Positions 1-11,034 of a stretch of DNA of 64,000 nt are shown here, piece by piece (within the stretch, counting starts at the first letter, position 1; each line of letters starts with the position of its first letter). The stretch comes from Acestrorhynchus altus (Eukaryota > Chordata > Actinopteri > Characiformes > Acestrorhynchidae). Below the pieces are notes generated by a model, which saw only the letters and a program-made list of their open reading frames with translations, ran no database searches and was not told where the DNA came from. The stretch is taken from positions 16,462,528 through 16,526,527 of the forward strand of contig CM067506.1 of assembly GCA_034509495.1 (NCBI GenBank), read 5' to 3'. Made by a program: the position numbers and the translations under genes.

Positions 1-812
1 AAGGCTGCCATCTAGTGCACCTGTATGGACAATGCAGGAATGACTGGAGGGACAATAAGATGGATACCCCCAAGAAGCTATGCAGCCTTTCTTCTTCAAA
101 GGAAAGTATGACTGGTGTGGATCACTCTCTTGGAATAAGGTAATATAGTACCATTCTTTTCTGTCTGTTTAAAGTGCTTTTCTTCTACATCCATGCTAGT
201 CATGAAAATGCATTCCCTCACCAGTCTGTAAAAATTTGATAGTCAAGAAAAGCATGCATATCCAAAGCACTTCACTTACATAGCAGTAAAGAGTTCTTCA
301 TTACAGTAGAGTCTGTAAATCCCATCCCTGAACATGTTCATCCTTGACTAGAACAACCTCTGCCTTATAGTGCCTTGTAAAAGCATGGAGTGCCTTGTTT
401 TTATTTTCTTGCATTATATATAATTCATATGCTTTTATTTCATCTACAAATCATAGCCGTTGGAACAAAACCTTGTACTTTCACAATGGAAACTTAAGGG
501 CAAAAAAAGGCTCTTAACTTTAATGTAGATAGATTCAGACTGGTGCACTCACCCTGAATATGTCCTGTAATGTAATTACCACCTCCTGTTTTTTTAAATG
601 ATAAAAAACAAGGTTTTGATATGAAACTGAAGAAATAATAATACGGCAAACTACAACTTCTACTGAATAAACTTTTGCAAGGCACTATGTATGTTTACTA
701 CGAATGCAAGGAATATCGGAACTGCATCAGTGTCTGCGAATATTACTTATCACATCATTTACATGATTACATTTGAGGGATACATTTAATCTACTCCACA
801 GCAAATCTACAT
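1..812. other. AT-rich non-coding DNA downstream of fam241a
   Basis: No coding exon or recognisable repeat family was found. The stretch may include distal 3' UTR of fam241a if a later polyadenylation signal is used. Confidence 0.4.
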
Positions 813-888
813 TTTATTCATTCTTCCCCAAATGTTTAACCACGGGAACCTACAGTTATAGATCTCTATAATGCTGATCCAATTTATT
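813..888 (-). promoter_or_regulatory. Candidate polyadenylation signals of fam241a
   Basis: On the minus strand AATAAA occurs at 888-883 and 818-813, about 300 to 380 bp past the fam241a stop. Either could end the transcript. More AATAAA-like strings lie further on near 395 and 440, so the true 3' end is uncertain. Confidence 0.35.
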
Positions 889-1192
889 TTTAAAGATTAG
901 TTTTTGTCCCAATTTCTACATTCTTAATTCCGTCAGACATGTACACAAATTACTATCAGATATCAGCTCTGGCCCACAGTTCCGATATCAGTGCACCTCT
1001 AATGCTAATATAATCATTTGAGCCTGGCACAAGACAAAGACCCCAAAACACCACTCCCCATAATGCGCTCATTAGACATTCATTAATCTGATCTGTGTTA
1101 GGGCAGTGCAAGAGAGCTACAACTTCTCTCCTCTACAGCAAGGCTGGAACTTGTTCATTTGTGCTTCAGCATGCCTGTCCTGCCAAGGCCTT

Positions 1193-4100
1193 TTATTTTT
1201 GGATGTAGATGATGACAATGCACAGAGTCCCCACAAGGCCAAGGGCCTGGATGCCCAGGAACCAGAGAAGAGCCCAAAACAGCAGGACCACCACAGGCTC
1301 TACAATCTTCTCCCCAAAGTAGAGCTGAGTGAAGCCCACACCTCGCAGACACTTATTCAGCTCTCCAAACAGAGTGCCCAGCCTCTCACAGTCATCCACC
1401 AGTGCTACATCTGGGGCAGGATCCACTGCATCCTGAGGCTCATGTTCACAACTAGAATGGCCTGGAGGTCGTGCCCTCGCCCTTAGGTCATTCTGAGAAG
1501 GAAGAGCAGGGTTTAGATCAGAAACGTGTACAAAATCTGGTTCAGGCTGGAAGACATTTTTAAATTCAGTTTCATTTTAATCCACATCACTGTATTCAAT
1601 TAAAGATAAACAGTAATACTGTTAGTGGCATCAGCAACAACCTTCAGAGGGCGGGGTGAAGGTCTCACAGTCTAATGTTTGCAGAAGACTTCATGAACAA
1701 AAGTAGATGAACACAAACACAAAACATGAACACAAACCTCTAATTACAGGTAGGATCTGATGCACATTTCAGAAGATAGCACCTTTTGTCTGAACCCACC
1801 CATTTTCTTCTGAGCAAAAGTATTGGAACAGATAAAACTTCAAATAGATTAAAGTGAATAAGACTTCATATTTAGTTGCAAATCCTTTGCTTGTAATAAC
1901 TGCATCAAACCCGTGACCCATGAACATCACTAAACATTTCATTCTTCTTTTGTGATGCTCTTTTCACTGCAGCCTCATTCAGTTGGTGATTGTTTTGGGG
2001 AGTTACTCCCGATGGTATAGGGATTAGGTCTGGAGATCAACTAGGCCAGTATATCAAATTTTCCACTTCTTGTCCCTGATGAACTCCTATTTGGTTTGGC
2101 AGTGTGTATTGGATTATTATCTTGCTGCCTAATGAAGGATCTCCTAATCAGTTTGGTTGCATTTTTCTTTAAATTGACAGACAAAATGTTTCTGTAGACT
2201 TCTGAGCTCACTTTACTGCTTCCATCATCAATGAAAATAAATGAGCCTGTCCCAGAAGAAGCCATGCAAGCCCAAGACATGACACTACGTCCAGTGTTTC
2301 ACTGATGAGTTTATATGTTTGGGATCCTTTCTTTCTCCAAACGTTAGCCTTTCCATCATGTTGACAAAGGTTAATGTTTGTCTCATTAGTCCATAAAACT
2401 TATTGTCTCTGTACTTCTTGGCAAATTCCAGCCTGGCCTTCCTCATCTTACTGGAAATAGAAGCTGGAATATTGCTCTTTGGTCACATGTTCCTCTTTTA
2501 ATGTCAAACCCAAAATTTTTCAATCTACAGCAAAATAAAGAAATTGGACTCACAGTTCTAATCCTTTTGGAGGGGACTGTATTGAGTTATTTATGATTTA
2601 TCATGACTGGAGGAATTCTGTGGGTGATTTTGGAGTAGATTATGGATCGGAAGCGTGGATTCTGTGTATACCAGTGATGTGCTGAATGTATTATTATCAC
2701 TTAATTATAAATTGAACAAATCTCAATTTAAAAACCCCTGGTGAATAACAGCAGATTTCAGAAGAAATATTTTCTTAAGAATGACTGGTGAAGAAAATCC
2801 TTGATTCCAAATCAGCTCACTGTGTTGTGGGACAGTGGTGGCTCAGTGGTAAAAACACTAGGTTACTGATAACAGGGTTGTGGGTTCAATACCTGGTTTT
2901 GCTAAGTTTCCACTATTGGGCCCTTCAGCAAGACCCTTAACCCTCTCTGCTCCCCGGTTGCTGCAGTGAAGGCTGCCCGCTGCTCCATGTATGTGTAAAT
3001 TGGCTGCTTTGATCTGTCCAGTTTGGATTCCCATAAAAACTCATAACCATGTACACATTGAAACAATGTTCAATAACTATTATATTTATGTTTAACTTTT
3101 TACGTTTTTAACTTTCCAGGTAATAATCTTTAGTGGGTAAGGTCTAACTCATGCAGTAGATTTAAATACTGCATTCAGATGTTAATAATTCACAGATTCT
3201 GTAGGAATGTAGGAATACTGCATAAAACATTTTTGAACACTGTTATATTTATACCTGGTTAATATTTAATCTTAGTAAAATCATTCTATAAACAGTTAAA
3301 CATGACATCCATTATATGGATATAATTTAGAGCTTTAAAATGTCATATACAGAAACCTATTTGGAGCTCAGCTTTGACATTTTGCAAGGTTGCTTGAATT
3401 AAGTTGAAGCTTTTACTAATTTATGATGTGAGAACTAGGTGAGTTGGTGCAGAATGGCCCACTATTAAAAATACATCAATGAAACTAAAGTAATGTGATT
3501 TTTTCATCATTAACATTCAAATCACACTTGAAACAGCACTAGAAAATCTCCCTCCTTGATCAGGACTGTGTGGCCATTTCAGACCACATAGTGACATAGC
3601 TACAACAGATGCGTTTCTTTTTTTGTTGCTGTTTTTTCTTTTTTCTTTTGTATTTTATGTCAGAACATAAGACTTAAAATCTGTGTGAGGCATTGGATTA
3701 TAGAAGAAGATAATCATAATCAAAAGTGAATTTGGTGGCTAAATCTGCACTCCATCCATTGAATTTTCAGTTAAGCCCAAGCATGACTTAAATATATTAC
3801 CCAGCGTTTTAAGTGTTTTGGTGTGAACATACTGTATATAATATATTTCGCAAACTATAAATGTAACCAAATTAAAACTGATACGCTTCATTGCACATGG
3901 CTGCCTACCTGAATATTTTATCTAGATTTTTATAATAATAATAACATTGACATTATATTGAATGCAAGTATAAACAGGTCCGTTGTGAGAACAGCCAGGA
4001 AACAACACAGGCAAAACTGTCAAAACACATGAGAGCAAGATGGCCTGGTGTAAGTTGGCAGTGTTTGTTGTTGTTTTTTTTTGTTTTTTTTTACCTCATA

Positions 4101-6978
4101 CCCCTATATGGAAGACAAAATACCTGACGGTTATTGTTGTGGGATCATTATAATGTCCTCTCCCATCCTCAAATGAAGCTGTGGTCAGACACAAAACAAG
4201 GCTAAGGAATACTGTGGGACAATACCTTTGAACCTGAGTTAAGTTATGTGTAGTATAGTAGCGGTGTAGTACAGAAGTAATATTAAAGACTGTAGACCTT
4301 CTGTTTCTCTGCATTCTTTATAAGCCTCCTTTTACATTGTTCTTCAATGTTCAAGGCCCCACAGGACCATCACAGAGCTTGAGCATGTGGGTGGTGGGTC
4401 ATTCTCAGCACTGCAGTGACACTGACATGGTGGTGGTGTGTAAGTTGAGTTGGTATGAACACAGACAAAACAGTGCTTCTGGGGTGTGAGTACATGCCAT
4501 GTTTAAATATTCCAGCAGCACTGCTGTGTCTGATCCACCGATACCTGCCCAACACACAATAACATCCCCACTATGTGATTGCCACTGCAGTGCTGAGAAT
4601 CCACCCCAAAAAACTGTTCTGTAGCAGTCCTGTGAGGTTCTAACCATTGAAGAACAAGGTAAAAGGAGGCTTGCAAAGTATGCAGAGAACCAGATGGAAT
4701 AGAGTTTGTAATTATAAAACTACAAAGTGCTCCAATATAGGAAGTAGAATTCATTCAATGGACAGCTACAAAAGAAAAAATCTTGTTTTCTACAAGTATC
4801 ATATTTATTCAACTACTATAAAAACTACTGTTACTAATCTATAAAATCAATCAAAGATCCACGAACAGGTGACGAATGTGAAACATTTACAGAAATATGC
4901 AGCACTAAAGCAGGGGGTATTTTGCAAAAAAGAAGTTTAATTAATTAAAGGAACATTTCAAAGATTTTTGGGTGGTTTAAATGTAAAGAAAGTAATTCAG
5001 AGTGGTTTGAAGTGAAAAAATATATTGTTATTATTGAATCAGATTTCATTTCAGTGGTATTGGTAGTAAACCGGGTAAACGATGTCCATAATGCACCAGT
5101 TTATTCACTATTGAAAGTCACCTCTGAACCGGCATGTTTTCTATGTGATGTTAATCATAGTAAAAGAGTGGCAAAACACGTTTAGAATACTATTTTCCCC
5201 TCAAACTGCTCTGCATGTAAACTATATGTCCAAATGAATGTATTCAGTTACTTTAAGTTGCACCCATTGCAGTCACAAATGTGCAAATGCATATGCACAG
5301 GTTGTCTAGTCTCTGTAGAGAAGTACTGCCAATAAAATAAGACTTAAAAACGAGCCAGATAAATATGAGAAAATTGGCACCAAACCTAAGGCCAGGGGTG
5401 GGATACACCCGCTTTTAGCTATGGAGCAGTGGACCTTTGTTCTCTGGAATCTTGAGCTCAGGAGTTGGGGATGAGGTGGGGTGATAATTATCCAACATCC
5501 TGGCATCACTACCGCTCTTGTTACTGAATTCAAATAGATTGGCTCTAAAAATCTAGTAGAAAGTATTGTCTGGAGAGTAGAGACAGAAACGAGGGATGAA
5601 CTCTTTTTAATAAACTTTATTTCAGAAGGAAAAATCAATGAGCAGGGGTCCCAATATCCTTACATCCATACCCGTTTCCCTTAATAGCATTCTGTGTGGT
5701 AACTTTGGCTCATTAAATTCGTCAGATGACTTGGTCCCATCACCAAAACTGTAAAAAAAAAATTCTGACTAAGTTTCTATAGAGTGAGGGTCCCTTTCTC
5801 ATCAAACCACTTTGAATCCCCGTTTAAACTAGGGCTGGGTGATACAGACAACAAATTATATGCTGATATGTTTTAGCTGCATGGCAATATATATGATGTG
5901 TGAAATACCATGTGAAAACATTAGGACACAGCAAGAGATCCTACTTCAGTCTGTTCCTTTTATTTAAACATATTAAAATGTGATATTCATTTCCTCTTTA
6001 TGTGCATTAACTCCAATTCCCTCTTCATAGTGTGTTTTTGAGAGCATGAATGGAGGTGGAGGGGAAAAGAGTAGAGGAGGAGTTGAGAGCACTTAAAACC
6101 TCAATACAATACACCTCAGCTTATATTGTGCTCCATTTATATTTATATTTATATATATTTTATCTACTGTGCATGTTCACTGACTGGACTGGTTTCCGAG
6201 GAAGGGAATGAGTTGAGTCATGAACTTTCTATGGAAAATCACCTTCAAAATGCTATGTAAGCAAGAACTACGTCTTAAGTCATGTTCACATGTCAAACTC
6301 TAAGATAAACGCTTGCAGACTAAATACATTCAGTATGACATGTTTTTAGAGATGGTAAATTCACAGGTGTTGAAAAAGCAGGGTTTAACAATCCGACTTT
6401 TATTTTGTAGACCTGGATTGTCCACCACTGCATATAAGTGCTGTCAGGAGTGTCTAATAGAGTGGTCACAATGTTTAAACGCTCCAGCAGCACTGCTGTG
6501 TCTGATCCACTCAGACAAGTGCAACACACAGTAACACATCACTGCAGAGCTGAGAGAGATAAACGCTTGCAGACTAAATATACTGAGTCAAAACACATTG
6601 AGTACCCCATATGTGCTTTTAGAGATGGTAAATTAGCAGGAGTTCAAAAGGCGGGGTTTAGTCATAAGACTTTTATTTTGGGGACCTGGACCCACTGTTT
6701 AGACGTACTAGAGGTTGAAAATCCAGTTGAAATCCGTTCCGGGATTTGGTTCCAACCGCCTGGTGGGCTGTGTGTGGCTGAGCCGCAGCAGAGCCGTTCA
6801 GGCGGTCGCAACGAAATCCCGGTCTGTACTTTTGGATTCGGATTCTATCTGCTCAGAGCGCACTTCTCACCTGCTCGGATACACAGCCACACAGGAGCCT
6901 GCTGGGACCTCCCGCCTCCAGCAGAGCGCGGCGGTGTCTCCCGGTGGCATCACTCACAGTCGTCGGTTCTCTGGACAT
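1193..6978 (-). CDS. fam241a: FAM241A-like small membrane protein, two coding exons
   Basis: Two minus-strand coding exons join in phase 0 to give 135 residues, close to the roughly 132 of human FAM241A. Exon 1 runs 6978 to 6871: the ATG is at 6978-6976 and it ends in codon CAG before a GTGAGA donor. Exon 2 runs 1492 to 1193 after a CTTCTCAG acceptor and ends at TAA (1195-1193). The C-terminal half carries the family signature: GTLFGELNK near residue 75, then YFGEKIVEP, then one hydrophobic segment at about 102-133 rich in Trp and Leu, ending IIYIQK. This is the DUF4605 region, probably a tail-anchored membrane helix. The N-terminal half is low in complexity and poorly conserved, as is usual for the family. 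The 5.4-kb intron holds a Tc1 relic, a SINE and a TIR element. The gene diverges from the eIF4E gene, with 480 bp between the two ATGs. Molecular function is poorly known. Exon 2 is certain; exon 1 is inferred from ATG, phase and donor. Confidence 0.87.
1771..2455 (-). mobile_element. Degraded Tc1-like transposon with transposase relic
   Basis: The left end carries the fish Tc1 terminal sequence 'caaaagtattggaaca'. The minus strand at 2280-2041 still reads as the catalytic core of a Tc1 transposase: a GTGSFIFIDD segment, then SEVYRNILS, then QQDNNPIHTAK, where the family has the conserved QMDNDPKHTAK. Stops and gaps break it elsewhere and the 5' end is missing. It lies inside fam241a intron 1 in the same orientation. 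It cannot be autonomous. Confidence 0.8.
2830..3065 (+). repeat. tRNA-derived SINE
   Basis: The head has a pol III A-box-like string (GTGGCTCAGTGGT) and a B-box-like string (GGGTTCAATACC). The body has the fish-SINE phrase 'gggcccttcagcaagaccc' followed by 'ttaaccctctctgctcc'. It is not an intact tRNA gene because no cloverleaf follows the B box. It lies in fam241a intron 1. Confidence 0.75.
4300..4700. mobile_element. Non-autonomous DNA transposon with long imperfect terminal inverted repeats
   Basis: The left arm (4300-4360) and the reverse complement of the right arm (4632-4694) share the blocks 'TTCTCTGCAT', 'AAGCCTCCTTTTAC' and 'TTGTTCTTCAATG'. An inner inverted pair surrounds the core at 4406-4425 and 4581-4600 (CACTGCAGTG context). 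The central phrase 'ccagcagcactgctgtgtc' recurs at 6482, so this is a dispersed family. No coding capacity is seen. It lies in fam241a intron 1. Confidence 0.75.
5370..5672 (-). mobile_element. Copy of a dispersed non-autonomous transposon family (family M)
   Basis: The minus strand carries the same order of phrases as copies at about 27.2, 29.6, 31.7 and 55.8 kb: a 'cccaatactttngtccata'-type end, then 'attttagagccaat'-type text, 'gagttggggatgaggtgggg' (plus orientation) and 'tggagcagtgg'. No intact reading frame. The ends resemble Tc1/mariner termini, so mobilisation in trans by such a transposase is plausible. Confidence 0.6.
6306..6690. repeat. Direct duplication flanking a transposon fragment
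   Basis: Two copies begin with the same string 'gataaacgcttgcagacta' (near 6305 and 6560) and share 'agagatggtaaatt' and 'gacttttattttg' further on. Between them, at about 6428-6545, sits a fragment of the TIR element described at 4300-4700, with the shared phrase 'agcagcactgctgtgtctg'. This lies in fam241a intron 1, about 180 bp from exon 1. Confidence 0.75.
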
Positions 6979-7560
6979 TGTAGGTTTTCCACCAATAGGC
7001 CAGTTAAACCCTCCAGTTGAGCGTCGGCCGAGGGGCTGCTCGCCGGCGGCTTCCGGTCTATTCTGTCAAACGCAGCACTCCGTGACGTCACCGTACATTC
7101 AACAACACAAAACAGCCCGTCCACTTTAAAGCAGTCCATCCACCTTAACACAGCTCCAGCGCTTAACTGAAGCCCGCGCTGTCGCCGTCTTATCTGCAGC
7201 GTGTGTGAGAGCGCTGTTTAGAGGCGGACTTGCTCTATAAACTGCATTAAAGTCACTTCACCACAGATAACTCGGAGACGTGTCCTGTCGTATTCTTTAC
7301 GCCTGTTCATGAGCAGCGAGGCTTCAAACACGTCTTGTCAGTGTTCAGAAAGTACGACAGGACGGTCGAGTCCCTGTGCAGAGCAGTGAGTGCTGAGGTT
7401 GAGCTGCCTGTGTGTGTCCATATGAGGCCTGCGTGTGAACGGGCCAGTCCTCGGTAAAATGGCGGCCGCGGAGCCGGTGAGTCCAGGCATTATTGTAACT
7501 CTGCTGCTTTAGTGTGCGGCGCGAGGCCCGCGCTCTGCCTTTACGAGCGTGTGGAGGGCT
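6700..7560. promoter_or_regulatory. CpG-rich bidirectional promoter of fam241a and eif4e
   Basis: The 480 bp between the two divergent start codons (6978 minus, 7459 plus) and their flanks are much richer in GC and CpG than the AT-rich surroundings. This is the look of a vertebrate CpG-island promoter. A CCAAT motif lies at 6992-6996 and a CRE palindrome at 7083-7090. A TATAA string near 7236 is not convincing as a TATA box. Bidirectional use is inferred from gene orientation and spacing. Confidence 0.7.
7083..7090. promoter_or_regulatory. Full palindromic cAMP response element (TGACGTCA)
   Basis: A perfect 8-bp CREB/ATF consensus lies between fam241a and eif4e, about 100 bp upstream of the fam241a ATG and 370 bp upstream of the eif4e ATG. 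Full CREs near CpG-island promoters are often functional. Binding here is not shown. Confidence 0.55.
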
Positions 7561-10137
7561 TTAATTCGGGATAGCCATGCCGTGTCCTCCACAGCAACTC
7601 CATGCTGTTAATCCGGCTGCGTGAATGAGCTGCTCTCCCCACGTTTCCAACAACTTCTGAGTTTGTTATGGTAAAACTCACAGCGGCCTGGACACGTTAA
7701 CACGCCGAAACCGTCTGTAAACTGTTTATTGTCCAGTCACCCCGCTGCTGTAGCTGTGAGCACAGGCTTCATGGCGTGTCACGCTGTGTTAATGTGTGTG
7801 TTCTTGTGTATTATTAGTGTGTGTTCTTGTGTGTTATTAGTATGTGTGGTCATGTGTGTTATTAGTGTGTGTGTTATTAGTGTGTGTGTGGGTTCTTGTG
7901 CTGGTCAGCAGTGTTGTCACCACTCCTCTGGCAGTGGGCTAACATTAAATCTTGGTTTTAATCGGTCTCTAATGAACGCACAGTCTCTGTCAGACACTGA
8001 ATGAACTTCAGGAAGACTGATAAAGTCAGCTGACCACTGCAGTTAGTCTACACCACATCTGTAGGGTCAGGTTCATGCTCCAGTAAACTTACCACAGGAC
8101 CCAAGTCTCCAAGCAAGACCACCCGTTAAACTATTTATCTCCATAATAATAATAGTCTACACAATGTATCAGTTACTGCTTATATTTCCTATATTTCTGT
8201 TCAAGCTGTTGACTTTCCCCCACTGGAAAATCCAGCTCGACGATGAGATTGTTGAAAAGCTGCTGATCAAGATGAACATGTGTCCTGTATTGGTAAACTA
8301 GCTTGGTGACCAGCTCCAGACCAGCATAGTGTAATGTTGCATTTGATTTTGGTCAGGCTGGTCGGCCAGCTTGGACCTGCTGGTCGATCAGATTGGTCAT
8401 TTATCTTAAAAATTCATTTAATTTAATGGCACCTGAATGCATATGATCAAGCAAGTCATAAGGCTGCCTTTTTCTTTCAGAATTAACATTGCATTTGGGT
8501 TTTTGTAATTCAGTGTGTTTTTTATTAATATTTTGAGGTTTTTGATAACTGAGGTTTACATTTTTTGACAGAATGGTAAAATATGGGACTTAATTATGCT
8601 GTAATGGACAGTTTGTTTTTGTCTGAATGTAATTGGCTGCAATTTGATTCAGTCTAGGCATGGCGTTATCAGTAGGTCCTAAATTAAAATAGTTCTTAAA
8701 TAAAAGCGGTCCTGCTGGTCAATAAGCTTGGTCATACTGGTCATGCTTAACATTTCATTGACCAGCTTGGTGAACCTGGTTATACTGGTCAGCCAGCCTG
8801 GTCATGCTGGTCATTCTGGTCAATAACCTTAGTCGAGCTTTGTCATAATCCATCTTATAAACAAGCCAAACTCAAACAAAACACACTTTGCTGGTTAAGA
8901 ATTGTTAGAGCTGGTCAGCCTGTTTTAAGCAGGGTTGTGCTATTCCACTAACTGAGCCCAGGGTCTGTTTAACACAGTTCAGTGATGTGTGTGTGTGTGT
9001 GATTAGTATGAAGCTGTTCTCTGCATTGTGATCATTTTAAATGTTTCTTATTGCTGCTATTCCTATTCTTTTTAAGGAAGTCATCTCAAATCCACCAAAG
9101 TGTGAAGAGGAGAACTCTGAGGAGACAAACCAGGAAATCATCAGCCCTGAGTGTTATATCAAACATCCACTACAAAACAGGTGAGCCAGTCTATCAATCA
9201 CACTTTAAAATTTTTAGTTTGTGGTCTAAACTTAGGAGCCTAGATTCTCTCACACTCACTTTTATGACTATTGATAATTAAGCTGTTTATTGATCATAAG
9301 AGCTACTGGAAAGGATGCCTTTCTTATCTGCTTGTTTTCAACAGATGGTCTTTATGGTTTTTCAAAAATGACAAGAGCAAAACATGGCAAGCTAATCTGC
9401 GGCTGATTTCCAAGTTTGACACAGTAGAGGATTTTTGGGCGTACGTCTAATCTCTTATGTGTACATGACATTTGTGTGTAATTTGGTTCATTTTTGAATG
9501 GCTTTGTTTTAATGAGATGTGTATAACTTGCAGAAAAAATAACTGTTTCATATGAACAAATTGTCTTCTTAGGCTTTATAACCACATTCAGTTGTCCAGT
9601 AATTTGATGTCTGGTTGTGACTACTCGCTGTTCAAAGTGAGTTTCATTTTGGATTTTTTTGTGGTCTCTGTTGGTGTGATTTGTTCTGCTTGAAATGTGA
9701 ACTGTCATTGCTATGTGTTTGCAGTCTGAACAATAGTCAAAATGACTACCTTTTGTCTTTTATCCTCCTTCACATATTAAGGATGGTATTGAGCCCATGT
9801 GGGAGGATGACAGAAATAAGAAAGGAGGCCGCTGGCTAATCACCCTCAACAAGCAGCAGAGGAAACTTGACCTGGACCGTTTTTGGCTGGAAACGGTGAG
9901 TCCTTGTAAAACCGCTCTTCTAGCCTGCTTTTGCAGGGAACCATTTGCAGCTTTGATGTCATTGTAATGTTTTCATTCTATGCTTGCAGCTGCTTTGCCT
10001 CATAGGAGAGGCCTTTGATGACTACAGTGACGATGTGTGTGGTGCTGTAGTCAATGTCCGAACAAAAGGAGACAAAATTGCTGTTTGGACAACTGATTAT
10101 GAGAACAGAGATGCAGTTACACACATAGGGTGAGATG

Positions 10138-10215
<78 letters not shown>

Positions 10216-10421
10216 TGCAAAATGTACAAACCACATATCATTGAAGTATTGCAAAAGAAACAGAGTGGATAATAATAATAAAATGTGTGTCTGGTTGTTT
10301 CCACAGGAGGGTGTATAAGGAGCGATTAGGTATCCCAATGAAAATGACAATCGGCTATCAATCTCATGCGGATACAGCCACTAAGAGTGGCTCAACTACC
10401 AAGAACAAGTTTGTGGTCTGA
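7459..10421 (+). CDS. eif4e: Eukaryotic translation initiation factor 4E, cap-binding, seven exons
   Basis: Seven exons encode 216 residues (human eIF4E has 217): 7459-7476, 9077-9180, 9345-9440, 9573-9636, 9782-9895, 9990-10129 and 10307-10421, all with GT-AG introns and matching phases. eIF4E binds the mRNA m7G cap and recruits eIF4G to start cytoplasmic translation. The cap-stacking tryptophans are present at 55 and 101 (human W56 and W102), followed by the guanine-binding Glu at 102. Arg156 and Lys161 match the phosphate-contacting human R157 and K162. Trp72 matches the eIF4G/4E-BP-binding W73. Ser208 in SGSTTK matches the MNK phosphosite S209. The first 30 residues are divergent and acidic, as in the family. 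The sequence is canonical eIF4E-1; I favour the fish eif4ea copy over eif4eb or eif4e1c but cannot prove it. A long CA tract starts about 9 bp inside intron 6, and a TC tract follows about 30 bp after the stop. Confidence 0.96.
8290..8960. repeat. Degenerate minisatellite of 'ctggtca' units in eif4e intron 1
   Basis: Many loosely spaced copies of 'gctggtca' and 'accagctt' occur in two clusters (8295-8400 and 8715-8850). Similar clusters recur at about 12770-12990 and 45805-45895, so the motif is dispersed. No coding potential is seen. Confidence 0.65.
8425..8700 (+). repeat. Dispersed repeat, copy 1 (pair with 11035-11290)
   Basis: This segment and 11035-11290 share long matching strings in the same order: 'aaggctgcctt', 'gaggtttacatt', 'cagaatggtaaaatatggga', 'tatgctgtaatgga' and 'tgaatgtaattggctgcaa'. 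Copy 1 is in eif4e intron 1 and copy 2 is downstream of the eif4e stop. Confidence 0.75.
10139..10213. repeat. (CA)n microsatellite in eif4e intron 6
   Basis: About 37 uninterrupted AC units begin 9 bp after the exon 6 splice donor at 10130. Confidence 0.98.
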
Positions 10422-10445
10422 AATTCTGAGCCTAATTGTCATATA

Positions 10446-10449
<4 letters not shown>

Positions 10450-10504
<55 letters not shown>
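10450..10504. repeat. (TC)n microsatellite in the eif4e 3' UTR
   Basis: About 27 uninterrupted CT units start about 30 bp after the eIF4E stop codon, so they are probably transcribed into the 3' UTR. Confidence 0.97.
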
Positions 10505-10508
<4 letters not shown>

Positions 10509-10824
10509 CTCACACTCTCTCTCAGATCAGATGCTCTGACTCTCTGTTCATGGGTTTGTGTGTCAAATCCTACTCTGAACCAAAGCTACACATTAACACA
10601 GTTGGGCTCAAATTATTATGAACACCTAGAACTTTTCAGAACCCCAATAGGAATCCCTTCCACCTAAATATATAAGGAATTCAGGTCCCATGGAAACAAC
10701 CTCAGCATGAAAACTAAAATCTAAAATACACCCCAAGCAAGGCAACAAGCATTGAAGTCCATGGACAAATATTCCTAATTAAACAGATTAAAATATAATA
10801 GCAAACATTTGAACAGTATTGTAA

Positions 10825-10830
10825 AATAAA
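10825..10830 (+). promoter_or_regulatory. Candidate eif4e polyadenylation signal
   Basis: This is the first AATAAA clearly downstream of the eIF4E stop (about 400 bp). A second candidate cluster (AATAAATAAA) lies near 12622-12631. Which is used cannot be decided from sequence alone. Confidence 0.35.
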
Positions 10831-11034
10831 ACTAAACCTGCTCACCTATTCATTGTTTAATAGGTCTTGGAGATTGTAAGATATTTGATGTGTTCAAATT
10901 CAACATATCTGTTGAATTATTTAACTGCTGAGGAAAGAAAATGCCTCCGTGCTCTTATCCAGCAGCCTTGCTGCAGTAGTGCCTAATGAACATAAACCTT
11001 TTAATTTATTCAGATTTATCTTAACATTTCATTT

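Noticed and set aside
1106..1486. 126-codon plus-strand frame
   Set aside because: It lies antisense to the clearly conserved fam241a exon 2, begins at a GTG and has no similarity of its own.
2830..2905. tRNA gene
   Set aside because: A- and B-box-like strings are present, but there is no cloverleaf or acceptor stem pairing and a SINE body follows. The same holds for 32938 and 63590.
6438..6983. 181-codon plus-strand frame over the CpG island
   Set aside because: It crosses the duplicated intron segment and runs antisense to fam241a exon 1, and it has no family similarity. GC-rich DNA gives long chance frames.
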